The notes under the pieces were generated by a model. It was not told the DNA's origin, did no database searches, and was given only the letters and a program-made list of their open reading frames with translations. A stretch of DNA of 64,000 bases. It comes from Demequina flava. Lineage in GTDB: Bacteria; Actinomycetota; Actinomycetes; Actinomycetales; Demequinaceae. This document shows positions 34,412 to 42,184 of this stretch, one piece after another. Where the stretch lies: assembly GCF_000975035.1 (NCBI RefSeq), contig NZ_BBRA01000001.1:248001-312000 (forward strand), read 5' to 3'. Positions within the stretch are counted from its first letter, which is position 1. Each line of letters begins with the position of its first letter. A program made the position numbers and the translations under genes.

Positions 34412-35089
34412 ATGACGACACCAGCACCCGTTCCCACCGTCCTCGACAACCTCGACAGCGACGAGGCGCTCAGCCGCATCCGCCACTACTTTGGCGCATG
34501 CAAGGGGGCCCCGGCGCACGCTGGGGCACAGTTCACGACCCTGGGCCACCCCTGGGACGCCAAGAAGACCGCGACCACGATCACGCCCGCGGACCTTCTC
34601 GCACTATCCACGCTGCAGGCACCCATCCGCGGTGAGGCAGCCGTGTGGATCCTGCGTCCCAAGCACCTCAAGAAGGCCAAGAAGCAGCTGGCGAAGATTC
34701 CGGTCGACGCCAAGCTCACCGACAAGCAGGCGCGCAAGCTGCTCTCGGCGAAGGGTCCGGTCGCCAAGCTCGAGGCGCTGTGGAGCAAGGCTCCCGGCAT
34801 GGGGCCCGTGACGGTCAGCAAGCTACTTGCTCGAAAGCGTTCCAAGCTGGTGCCATCGTTCGAGACCTCGGTCGCGAGCGAGTTGGGCATTACGAGTGTC
34901 GACGAGCAGTGGGACACCCTGCTCGAGATCTTCGTCAAGGATCCCCATGGACTCTGGGAGGCGGGCAAGTCCCTGCGCAAGCGGGCCGGGCTCGACGCGT
35001 CGGTTACGCCCCTACGTGTCCTCGACGCGCTGCAGTGGCACCGCGTCAACTACCCCGACTGGGACGGCTGCCCCTCAACCGAGGACTAA
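34412..35089 (+). CDS. DUF6308 family protein
   Basis: A protein of 225 residues without membrane segments. The order TPADLLALSTLQAPIRGEAAVWIL, then KLTDKQARKLL, then MGPVTVSKLLARKRSKLVPSFETSVASELG fits the actinobacterial DUF6308 family, whose function is unknown. The helix-hairpin-helix look of APGMGPVTVSKLLARKR hints at nucleic acid binding, as in DNA glycosylase-like folds, but that is inference. Followed by a strong hairpin terminator at 35120-35159, so this gene and the MDR reductase may form one unit. Confidence 0.65.
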   Translation: MTTPAPVPTVLDNLDSDEALSRIRHYFGACKGAPAHAGAQFTTLGHPWDAKKTATTITPADLLALSTLQAPIRGEAAVWILRPKHLKKAKKQLAKIPVDAKLTDKQARKLLSAKGPVAKLEALWSKAPGMGPVTVSKLLARKRSKLVPSFETSVASELGITSVDEQWDTLLEIFVKDPHGLWEAGKSLRKRAGLDASVTPLRVLDALQWHRVNYPDWDGCPSTED

Positions 35090-35119
35090 CCCGCCGCCAC
35101 CCCGCACAAGCAACCGGCA

Positions 35120-35159
35120 CGCGCGGCTCACTCTTGGTTTTCCGAGAATGAGCCGCGCG
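35120..35159 (+). terminator. Hairpin terminator after the DUF6308 gene
   Basis: CGCGCGGCTCA at 35120-35130 pairs perfectly with TGAGCCGCGCG at 35149-35159, and the stem can extend inward after one mismatch. It lies 30 bases after the stop and ahead of the monooxygenase gene. There is no T-tract, which is common in high-GC actinobacteria. Confidence 0.7.
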
Positions 35160-35234
35160 AACCCGCCCTACCCCCGCGCTACCTCTCACCTCCCCTACGA
35201 TGGTCCCCAATCTCATCGTTGAGAAAGAGGATGC

Positions 35235-36545
35235 ATGGCTGACGACACCCCCGCGACCCTCATTGTCGGAGCAGGACCGGGAGGACTCGCCGCTGCGCGC
35301 GCCCTCGCCGACCACGGCCTCGACTACGACCACGTCGAGCGCCACAGCGCCATCGGCGGACTGTGGGACATCGACAACCCGGGCTCGCCCATGTACGAGT
35401 CGGCGCACTTCATCAGTTCCAAGACCCTGAGCAACTTCCCCGGCTTCCCCATGCCGGAGGACTACCCCGACTACCCCAGCCACCGCCAGATCCTGGCCTA
35501 CCTCCGCGCCTTCGCCGCCCACTACCATCTGGACCAACGCATCCAGCTGGAGACCACCGTCACGTCCGTCACGCCCACCCCAACGGGCCGCTATACGGTG
35601 AAATTCAAGCCAGCATCGGCCGGATCAAAGCCCTATCAGCGCACGTACGATCACGTGATCGCGGCATCGGGCGTGCAGTGGGAGCCCAACGTGATCGACG
35701 TTCCCGGCTTCACTGGCGAGGTGCAGCACTCGCAGACGTATCGCGATCCTCAAGAGTTTGCGGGCAAGCGCGTGCTGATCGTGGGCGCGGGCAACTCCGG
35801 ATGCGACATCGCGTGTGATGCCGCCCGGTCCGCCGAGCACGCCGTGATCTCGATGCGCCGCGGCTATTGGTTCATCCCCAAGCACATCTTTGGCGTGCCC
35901 GTCGATGTCTTCGCAGACAACGGCCCCGCCCTCCCCATGGCCACCGAGCAGTCCGTCTTCGGTAGCCTCCTGCGCCGGATCAACGGCGACGTCACGCGCC
36001 TGGGGCTCCAAGAGCCGGACCACAAACTCTTCGAGACCCACCCCATCCTCAACGACCAACTCCTCCACCATCTGCGCCACGGGGACGTCACCGCGCGCCC
36101 CGGAATCGCGAGCGCGGACGGCTCAACGGTCACGTTCACGGACGGAACCAGCGCGGACTTCGACCTCATCTTGCTCGCCACCGGCTACTGCCACTCGGTG
36201 CCCTACGCGCAGGATTTGTACGGCGACGAGCAGCACCCGGACATGTATCTCACGGCGTTCAGCCGCAACAGTGGTCTGTATGGGCTGGGGTTTGTCGAGA
36301 CCAACTCGGGCGCGTACCGGCTCATGGACATGCTCGCGGAGATGATCGCCTCTCACATCTGGGATCGCGATCACCGCCCCGGCCAGTGGGAGCGTTTTGA
36401 GCGTCACGTTGCGAGCGACGATCCCGACCTCACCGGCGGCCTCCAACTTGTGAATTCGCCGCGGCACCAGGGCTACGTCGACTCGCACACCATGGACCGG
36501 TATCTGCGGATGGTGTGCCGGCGCATGGGGTGGGACCTGCGATGA
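35235..36545 (+). CDS. Flavin-containing monooxygenase
   Basis: A protein of 436 residues. The FAD-binding Rossmann motif GAGPGG is at 12-17. The FMO-identifying motif F-x-G-x3-H is FTGEVQH at 159-165, followed by SQTY. The NADPH-binding motif GAGNSG is at 184-189, and FMO-like ATGYCHSVPY lies in the C-terminal half. It uses NADPH and oxygen to hydroxylate soft nucleophiles or carry out a Baeyer-Villiger reaction; the substrate is not known. The ATG at 35235 follows AGAAAGAGG. Its stop overlaps the start of an SDR gene by four bases, so the two likely act on one compound. Confidence 0.85.
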   Translation: MADDTPATLIVGAGPGGLAAARALADHGLDYDHVERHSAIGGLWDIDNPGSPMYESAHFISSKTLSNFPGFPMPEDYPDYPSHRQILAYLRAFAAHYHLDQRIQLETTVTSVTPTPTGRYTVKFKPASAGSKPYQRTYDHVIAASGVQWEPNVIDVPGFTGEVQHSQTYRDPQEFAGKRVLIVGAGNSGCDIACDAARSAEHAVISMRRGYWFIPKHIFGVPVDVFADNGPALPMATEQSVFGSLLRRINGDVTRLGLQEPDHKLFETHPILNDQLLHHLRHGDVTARPGIASADGSTVTFTDGTSADFDLILLATGYCHSVPYAQDLYGDEQHPDMYLTAFSRNSGLYGLGFVETNSGAYRLMDMLAEMIASHIWDRDHRPGQWERFERHVASDDPDLTGGLQLVNSPRHQGYVDSHTMDRYLRMVCRRMGWDLR

Positions 36546-37411
36546 CGCGCCAGCGCTGGGATGGCGCCGGCCAGGTGGTCGTGGTCACGGGCGGTGGCGG
36601 CGGCATCGGCTCGGAGTTCGCTCGCCTGGTCGCGGCGCGCGGCGCGACCGTGGTGCTCGTGGATCTGCGGGCGGAGGCGGCCGATGCTGTCGCAAGTTGG
36701 CTCCCCGGCGACACCCACGAGGTGGTCATCGGCGACCTCACCTCGCGCGACGAGGTCGAGCGGATCATGGCGCACATCGAGGCCAAGCACGGGCGTATCG
36801 ACGTGCTCGTGAACTCGATGGGCATGACGTCCGCGGACCGCTTTGACGAGCGCTCGGTGGAGTCCATCGACCGTGAACTCACCGTCAACCTCAATGCGCC
36901 TTTGATGTTCACGCGCTTGGCGGTGCCGTTACTGAAGGCATCGGCCGATGCGCGGGTCATCTCGGTCGTATCGCTCGGCGCGATCTTCCCGCTGGGTGAG
37001 ACCCCGATTTACACGGCCTCGAAGTTCGGCTTGCGTGGGGCGATGCTCGCCATCGCGCTGGACCTGCGCGACAAGGGCATCACGGTGTCCTCGGTGTTGC
37101 CTTCTGCCACTGACACCCGCATGCTGCGGCAAGAGGCCGTCGAGGGCGGCAACGCCTTCCAGTTCCAGGACCCGCCACAGTCCGCCGAGCACGTCGCGCG
37201 CACCATGGAGAAGCTCCTGGACAAGCCGCGCTTGGAGGCCTACCCCAAGCCCAGCGAGTCGTGGCTCGTGCGCGTGGCCCTGGTCTCCCCCAACCAGTTG
37301 CCGCGCATCATGCCGCTCTTTCGCTCCAAGGGTGAGCGCGGGATGGCCAGGTACGTGCGCCAGCTCAAGGAGCGCGGCTACATCGATGAGGACGGGCAGT
37401 TACTGCGCTGA
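36542..37411 (+). CDS. SDR-family NAD(P)-dependent oxidoreductase
   Basis: A protein of 289 residues, a classical short-chain dehydrogenase. The cofactor motif TGGGGGIG is at 16-23, NSMGMTS is the NNAG-like strand, the catalytic serine sits in ISVVSLGAIF and the active-site pair is YTASK. The ATG overlaps the monooxygenase stop (ATGA); the longer in-frame start at 36515 lies inside that gene and is rejected. A ketone/alcohol interconversion before or after the monooxygenase step is the natural reading. Ends one base before the stop of the convergent DUF2254 gene. Three GCATCGGCC-type motifs fall in it (36679, and an overlapping inverted pair at 36938-36951). Confidence 0.85.
   Translation: MTRQRWDGAGQVVVVTGGGGGIGSEFARLVAARGATVVLVDLRAEAADAVASWLPGDTHEVVIGDLTSRDEVERIMAHIEAKHGRIDVLVNSMGMTSADRFDERSVESIDRELTVNLNAPLMFTRLAVPLLKASADARVISVVSLGAIFPLGETPIYTASKFGLRGAMLAIALDLRDKGITVSSVLPSATDTRMLRQEAVEGGNAFQFQDPPQSAEHVARTMEKLLDKPRLEAYPKPSESWLVRVALVSPNQLPRIMPLFRSKGERGMARYVRQLKERGYIDEDGQLLR
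36938..36951. repeat. Overlapping inverted pair of the GCATCGGCC motif
   Basis: GCATCGGCC at 36938-36946 and GGCCGATGC at 36943-36951 overlap to make a perfect 14-base palindrome inside the SDR gene. It is the only place in the window where the two orientations are fused. Confidence 0.65.
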
Positions 37412-37412
37412 C

Positions 37413-38666
37413 TCAGTCCGCGACGGCGCGCGCCTCGCGGGCCGCGCGCTGGACGAGTTCGCGGTCACCGGCGTCAACGAGCCCGTCGAGGGCACGACGC
37501 TCCGCCCGCTCCGACGCGCCCACGAACACCGCCACATCCCGCGGCTCCGCGAGCGCCAGCAGGTGCTCCAATACGCGTTGCACACGCAAGCCAATCTCCA
37601 CGAGCGGTGCGCCGTCGCGTGCCACGGGACGCAGCGCGTCCTCGATCAGGTCACCTAGGTTTGGTGCGGGAACGTGGACCCGCGGATACGGAACGTCGGT
37701 GTCGGGCTGCGCAGTCAGGACGTGGGTGAAGGTGCGCTCGATGGCGTTGAGCGCCTCGATTGCGGTGCCGGGATCGTTCGTCGACGGCGACAGGGCGCGG
37801 GAGCCAATCTCCGCGAGTGCCACAAAACCCAACCGAGGATCCTGCTCATACGTGCGGTGATCCTCGATCAGGAACGCCTCGCACAGGTGCCCAAGGTCGG
37901 CTTCACTCACGGAACTGTCGCTTTCCACGCGACCCAAGCACTGCCCCTGACCCACCGTGCGGCCGGGCAGAACGTCCACGTGGACCCGAGCATCGGCCCT
38001 ATCCGCCCACTCCTGGAGCGACTCCATCGCGATCCCCGTCACACAACCCGGTCGCCCGGCTCGAATCTCCGTGACACCCGCGGCAGGCTCGCGCTCTTGC
38101 GAGCCACCAAAGCGTGGCGCGCGGGCGTAGTCGCACGCCGCCTGGGTCGCTGCCCGCTCCACACGGTCGATGGTGTCCGGCACGCGCCCAAAGCCGGTCA
38201 GGTGGTGGATCCAGCGCAGCAGCGTCCCGACCACGATCGCGATCATGATGAGGCTCGCGATGAATAGCACGGCGCGGGCCTCGTCCCCGAAGGCCTCGAG
38301 CCCCAAGGCCACGATCCCGACGATCGAGAACACGAAGGCGCCCAGGAAGGTCGACAGCGCGTTCTGCGAGGTGGGGTCGTCGATCAGGAGCTGTGTGGCA
38401 CGCGGTGTGGTGGCCCGAGCCGCCGCCGAGTACGCCGAGATCATCGCGGTCAGCGAGAAGGTCGTCACCGCCAGCATGGAGGTGGCCATGATCTCCAAGA
38501 TGGTGCCGACCGAGTCCTGCCCCAGATCAGCAGACAGCACGCTAGGCAGGTACGGGCCCAGCAGCCACGCGATAAGGACGACCGCGATCGCGCCCACGGT
38601 GAACAGCGCGAGCCGGAACCAGATCCGGGACGCGAGCCGCGTCACCCAGGTCTTCCACCACGCCAT
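37413..38666 (-). CDS. DUF2254 membrane protein
   Basis: A protein of 417 residues with four N-terminal membrane helices (about 15-40, 58-82, 106-126, 132-152) and a soluble C-terminal half. The segment LAVTTFSLTAMISAYSAAARATTPRATQLLIDD and the later ALSPSTNDPGTAIEALNAIE are hallmark DUF2254 patches. The family is widespread and uncharacterised. The C-terminal domain has a repeated small beta unit (HVDVLPGRTVGQGQCLGRV) suggesting ligand binding. Starts with ATG at 38666, divergent from the SDR-like gene. Contains an AGCATCGGCCC motif at 37989, with the unusual codons AGG-GCC-GAT-GCT on its coding strand. Confidence 0.8.
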   Translation of the reverse strand: MAWWKTWVTRLASRIWFRLALFTVGAIAVVLIAWLLGPYLPSVLSADLGQDSVGTILEIMATSMLAVTTFSLTAMISAYSAAARATTPRATQLLIDDPTSQNALSTFLGAFVFSIVGIVALGLEAFGDEARAVLFIASLIMIAIVVGTLLRWIHHLTGFGRVPDTIDRVERAATQAACDYARAPRFGGSQEREPAAGVTEIRAGRPGCVTGIAMESLQEWADRADARVHVDVLPGRTVGQGQCLGRVESDSSVSEADLGHLCEAFLIEDHRTYEQDPRLGFVALAEIGSRALSPSTNDPGTAIEALNAIERTFTHVLTAQPDTDVPYPRVHVPAPNLGDLIEDALRPVARDGAPLVEIGLRVQRVLEHLLALAEPRDVAVFVGASERAERRALDGLVDAGDRELVQRAAREARAVAD

Positions 38667-38752
38667 GGCGTCTCCTCACCGTTGCTTCTCCCGCCATTGT
38701 GCCCCCGATTATGGTGAATGCCGCGCCCACCAGGTGTGACATCGTGGGAACC

Positions 38753-39343
38753 ATGAAGATTCTGCTGATCGGCCAGGGCCATGTCGGAACCGCTGCGCTT
38801 ACGTCACTCGCGCCTCACCATGAGGTGATTGTCGCGAGCCGCTCCACGGAGCCGTCCGTGGACATCACGGACGCGGGATCCGTCCGCGCGCTGTTTGAGG
38901 CGGTGGGCGAGGTCGACGCTGTCGTCGTCACGGTCGGCAAGGTGCCCTTCGCGCCGCTCGAGGAGCTTGGCGTCGAGGCATTCGCGAGTGCGTTCGCCGG
39001 CAAGGTCGCGTCCCAGATCGAGGTGGTGCGTACCGGGCTGCCGTTCGTGCGCGACGGCGGCTCGTTCACTCTCACGTCTGGTGTGCTCGCCCGCGAACCC
39101 ATTCGCACGGGTGCGGCTGCGTCGCTCGCGAACGGCGCGCTCGAGGCCTACGTCCTCGCAGCCGCCCCCGAGATGCCGCGCGGCGTCCGTCTCAACATCG
39201 TCAGCCCCTCGGTGCTGGAGTCCTCCCCCGGCCACCACGCAGCATTCGCGGGCTTCCCGCCCGTGAGCGATGAGGCCGTGGGCCACGCCTACCGTCGCGC
39301 GGTTGAGGGCATCCAGACCGGTCGCACGCACACAGTCGACTAA
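38753..39343 (+). CDS. Short SDR-like NAD(P)-binding protein
   Basis: A protein of 196 residues with a Rossmann fold (MKILLIGQGHVGTAAL), a predicted acidic end to strand 2 (ASRSTEPSVDITD) and VDAVVVTVG. The usual YxxxK is replaced by a region reading SLANGALEAYVLAAA, as in the short SDR subgroup that keeps NGAL. FTLTSGVLAREPI supplies the serine position. ATG 38753 was taken because the fold starts at its first residue. Probably a cytosolic oxidoreductase; substrate unknown. Its stop is four bases from the stop of the next, convergent gene. Confidence 0.7.
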   Translation: MKILLIGQGHVGTAALTSLAPHHEVIVASRSTEPSVDITDAGSVRALFEAVGEVDAVVVTVGKVPFAPLEELGVEAFASAFAGKVASQIEVVRTGLPFVRDGGSFTLTSGVLAREPIRTGAAASLANGALEAYVLAAAPEMPRGVRLNIVSPSVLESSPGHHAAFAGFPPVSDEAVGHAYRRAVEGIQTGRTHTVD

Positions 39344-39347
39344 GCCA

Positions 39348-39773
39348 CTACGCGGGGAGCGCCACGTCTGCAAAGAGCGGCGCCTCACGTCCTTTCCACA
39401 CCGGACGCAGCCCCACCTGGAGCGCGCGCGGCTGCGGGTCGTGCCAGTTCAGTCCGTGCCGCTCGGCGATCGCGGCGACGACGTATGTGGCGGTCGCCGC
39501 GCGCGTGTGCTTGGCCTGGCAGCGCCACACCGGGCCCGAGGCGCTCGTGCGCGCGGGCCACTTCCACGGGCTGGACCGGGGCAGTTCGATTCCGCGCGTG
39601 GAGACGCGCTCGGGCCACACCTCGAGAAGGTCGGCCATGAAGGCCGCTACCGCGGGCGTGGGAGGAGCCACCTCATCCATGAGGTGCTCGCAGGCAAGGC
39701 CGTAGAAATCACGGATCGCCTCATCGCGATCGGAGGGCGCAGGGCCTTCCCAGACATGCAGTACGTGTCCCAT
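39348..39773 (-). CDS. Small cytosolic protein, function unknown
   Basis: A protein of 141 residues from ATG 39773 (MGHVLHVWEGPAPSDRDEA). No signal peptide or membrane segment. Trp-rich patches stand out (VWEGPAP, SSPWKWP, LNWHDPQ, PVWKGREAP). The N-terminal pattern resembles short uncharacterised actinobacterial proteins of similar length, but no named family is recognised. Divergent from the DHA2 permease, with 141 bases between the starts; convergent with the SDR-like gene. Confidence 0.45.
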   Translation of the reverse strand: MGHVLHVWEGPAPSDRDEAIRDFYGLACEHLMDEVAPPTPAVAAFMADLLEVWPERVSTRGIELPRSSPWKWPARTSASGPVWRCQAKHTRAATATYVVAAIAERHGLNWHDPQPRALQVGLRPVWKGREAPLFADVALPA

Positions 39774-39914
39774 ACCGTTGGACGGTAGGGATTGACGCCT
39801 GAGAAAACTCTCAGATTGCCCCAAATGTGGACAAACAACGTCAAATCAACCGTTTCGACATCGTCGTTCTCACTATTGAGCCTGGAAAATCACCTGTCGA
39901 CGTACCCTGAGGGC

Positions 39915-41303
39915 ATGGCCGACCCTTCCGCACGCGAGCTCCGCTTAGTCCTGTGGATCGCCATCCTGGCCTCGTTCGTCTCCTTCCTCGACGGCACGGT
40001 CGTCAACGTCGCCCTGCCCGCGATTGAGAACGACCTTGGCGGCGGGATCACGACCCAGCAGTGGACAGTGGACGCGTACCTGATCACGCTCGGCTCGCTG
40101 ATCTTGGTCGCTGGTGCCGTCTCCGACGCGTTCGGACGGATCCGAGTCTTGCGGTGGGGCCTCATCGGCTTTGGCCTCACCTCCGTGGCCATCGCGCTCG
40201 CACCCACTGCCGAGTTCCTCATCGGCGCGCGCCTAGCCCAAGGCGTCGCCGGGGCCCTCTTGGTGCCGTCCTCCCTCGCGCTCATTACCTCGAACTACTC
40301 GGGCCCCTCTCAAGGAAAGGCCATCGGCACGTGGACCGCGGCCACCTCGGGGGCAATGGTCGCCGGACCGGTCATCGGCGGCCTCTTCGTCGACCTCGCG
40401 TCCTGGCGCTGGGTGTTCCTCATCAACGTGGTGCCCATCGGGATCTGCGTGTGGCTGCTGACTCGCCTCGAGCAGCGCGACGTCCGCCACCCGGAAGCGC
40501 ACGTCGACATTCTCTCCGCGCTGCTGTGCGCCGGAGGCCTCGCCGGGATGGTCTACGCGCTCATCGAACAACCGCACCTGGGCTGGTCCGACCCCGAAGT
40601 GTGGGTAACGGGCCTGGCTGGCACCGCGGCATTCGTCGCCTTCATCTGGCGCCAGGCAGTCGTCGCCCGGCCGATGCTGCCGCTCAGTTTGTTCGCCCGC
40701 CGCAATTTTGCGTGGGGCAACCTGGCAACTTTCCTGATCTACGGCGCACTGTCGCTCAACGGGTTTGTGCTCACCGTCTACCTGCAGGAAGGCGCAGGGT
40801 TCTCCGCCACAGCCGCGGGACTTGCCAGCCTGCCGCTCACACTCATGATGATCGCCCTGTCCTCTCGCGTGGGCGCGCTGTCGGGCAAGTACGGACCGCG
40901 CCTCTTCATGACGGTAGGCCCGCTCCTGATGGGCGCCGGCTCGCTGATGCTGCTGGCCGTGGGTGGCACCGTGAACTACTGGACCCAGGTACTTCCTGGC
41001 ATCACCGTCTTTGGACTCGGGCTCACCCTCATGGTGTCGCCCCTCACCTCCGCGATCCTGTCTGCAGCGCCGCGCGAGCGCGCCGGCATCGCCTCAGCCA
41101 CCAACAACGCGATCTCCCGCGTGGCCGGACTCATCGCCGTCGCGATGGTGGGCGCCGTGGTTGGCGGAACCCTCGACCTCGACGGGTTCCACCAGGCGAT
41201 GATCGTGATCGCCGCATTGATGGTCGCCGGCGGCGTGGTCTCGTGGCTCGGAATCCGCAACCCGAGTACGGAGCCTGAGCCAGCATCGGCCCCTACGTCC
41301 TAA
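39915..41303 (+). CDS. DHA2-family MFS drug efflux permease
   Basis: A protein of 462 residues with about fourteen membrane helices, as in the DHA2 drug:H+ antiporter family (QacA/EmrB-like). SFLDGTVVNVALPAIENDL is the family motif D1 in helix 1, GAVSDAFGRIRVLRWG is motif A, and SGAMVAGPVIGGLFVDLASWRWVF is motif C, diagnostic of drug antiporters. It exports hydrophobic compounds using the proton gradient. The ATG at 39915 follows CTGAGGGC. A TM2-domain gene follows, 33 bases after the stop, with a near-identical ribosome site. Substrate unknown. Confidence 0.85.
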   Translation: MADPSARELRLVLWIAILASFVSFLDGTVVNVALPAIENDLGGGITTQQWTVDAYLITLGSLILVAGAVSDAFGRIRVLRWGLIGFGLTSVAIALAPTAEFLIGARLAQGVAGALLVPSSLALITSNYSGPSQGKAIGTWTAATSGAMVAGPVIGGLFVDLASWRWVFLINVVPIGICVWLLTRLEQRDVRHPEAHVDILSALLCAGGLAGMVYALIEQPHLGWSDPEVWVTGLAGTAAFVAFIWRQAVVARPMLPLSLFARRNFAWGNLATFLIYGALSLNGFVLTVYLQEGAGFSATAAGLASLPLTLMMIALSSRVGALSGKYGPRLFMTVGPLLMGAGSLMLLAVGGTVNYWTQVLPGITVFGLGLTLMVSPLTSAILSAAPRERAGIASATNNAISRVAGLIAVAMVGAVVGGTLDLDGFHQAMIVIAALMVAGGVVSWLGIRNPSTEPEPASAPTS

Positions 41304-41336
41304 ACGACTGTCTGAGCGCGGACGTACGCTGAGGGC

Positions 41337-41570
41337 ATGTCATATCCGCAGACCTACCGTCCCTACCGCGCGAAGTCGTTGCCGATCGCCTACATCCTGT
41401 GGTTCTTCCTCGGGATCTTCGGCGTCCATCACTTCTATCTGGGCAAGGTCGGACGCGGACTGCTGTACCTGTTTACGGCGGGTATCTTCGGCATCGGCTG
41501 GATTGTGGATCTCTTCACGCTCCCCGCGCAGACCCGTCAGGTCAATACGCAGCGCGCGCTGGGCTTCTAA
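41337..41570 (+). CDS. TM2 domain membrane protein
   Basis: A protein of 77 residues with the TM2 pattern: two helices (AYILWFFLGIFGVHHFYLG and GLLYLFTAGIFGIGWIVDLF) joined by GKVGRG, and the conserved HHFYLGK and D of WIVDLFTLP. ATG 41337 preceded by GAGGG. TM2 proteins sit in the cytoplasmic membrane; function is not established. In the same direction as the DHA2 permease. Confidence 0.8.
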   Translation: MSYPQTYRPYRAKSLPIAYILWFFLGIFGVHHFYLGKVGRGLLYLFTAGIFGIGWIVDLFTLPAQTRQVNTQRALGF

Positions 41571-41593
41571 CCGCGTTCCGTACACTTGAGCCC

Positions 41594-41713
41594 ATGTGCT
41601 CACCGATTGCCTGCGACACCTGCCACAAGACCACCTGGACCGGCTGCGGCCTGCACGTCGAGGAAGCGCTGGCTGGCGTTCCCGACGACAAGCGCTGCAC
41701 CTGCGCCGCGTAA
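41594..41713 (+). CDS. 39-residue cysteine-rich protein
   Basis: A very short gene starting MCSPIACDTCHKTTWTGCG and ending RCTCAA. Five or more cysteines (2, 7, 10, 18, then 35 and 37) suggest a metal-binding mini-protein. The pattern CDTCHKTTWTGCGLHVEEAL, with a basic C-terminal RCTC, is found as a conserved small actinobacterial protein, to my recollection. It is 23 bases after the TM2 stop, likely cotranscribed. Too small for an enzyme; metal or redox role is inferred. Confidence 0.6.
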   Translation: MCSPIACDTCHKTTWTGCGLHVEEALAGVPDDKRCTCAA

Positions 41714-41741
41714 CGTCAGCGGCGGTTCACAATGGCGGCGT

Positions 41742-42149
41742 TCATACGCCGTCGAGCAGCTCGACTCCCCACGCCTTCTTCTCATTGGGCGTGTAGAAGG
41801 CGGTCCAGCCCTCGTACTCTCCGCCGTGGTCAGCGGCGATCTGCTCGCCAACGTCGATGGTCTCGCGAAGAACATCCGGCACCAACGCCACGTCTTGGCG
41901 CACGAGCAGGATTCCCCACTCCTCGACCCCGTGACTCGGCGGGACCAACTGCCCCGCAGCGCCCGAGGCCGCGAGCGCCTTTGCCGCTGAGCGGGCGCCG
42001 TCCTCCTTCACGAAGGACACTGATACTTCGAGGTTGCGCTCCGCAGTAGGGTCGGCGCCTCGCGCGAGGAACGCCTCCCAGCGCTCAGCGTCATCCGACC
42101 ACAGCTGATACGGCTCCACACGGCGGCGCTTGCGTCCGAACAATCCCAT
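41742..42149 (-). CDS. RraB-like ribonuclease E regulator
   Basis: A protein of 135 residues. After a basic leader (MGLFGRKRRRVEPYQLW) comes an RraB/DUF695-like alpha-beta fold with the segments ERNLEVSVSFVKEDGARSAAKAL and GWTAFYTP near the end. RraB in E. coli binds RNase E and slows RNA decay. In actinobacteria the partner, if any, would be RNase E/G, so the role is a transferred guess. Converges on the 39-residue gene with 28 bases between stops. Confidence 0.6.
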   Translation of the reverse strand: MGLFGRKRRRVEPYQLWSDDAERWEAFLARGADPTAERNLEVSVSFVKEDGARSAAKALAASGAAGQLVPPSHGVEEWGILLVRQDVALVPDVLRETIDVGEQIAADHGGEYEGWTAFYTPNEKKAWGVELLDGV

Positions 42150-42184
42150 GTGCCCAACTTAGTCTGACGCGAGCGATGTATATC

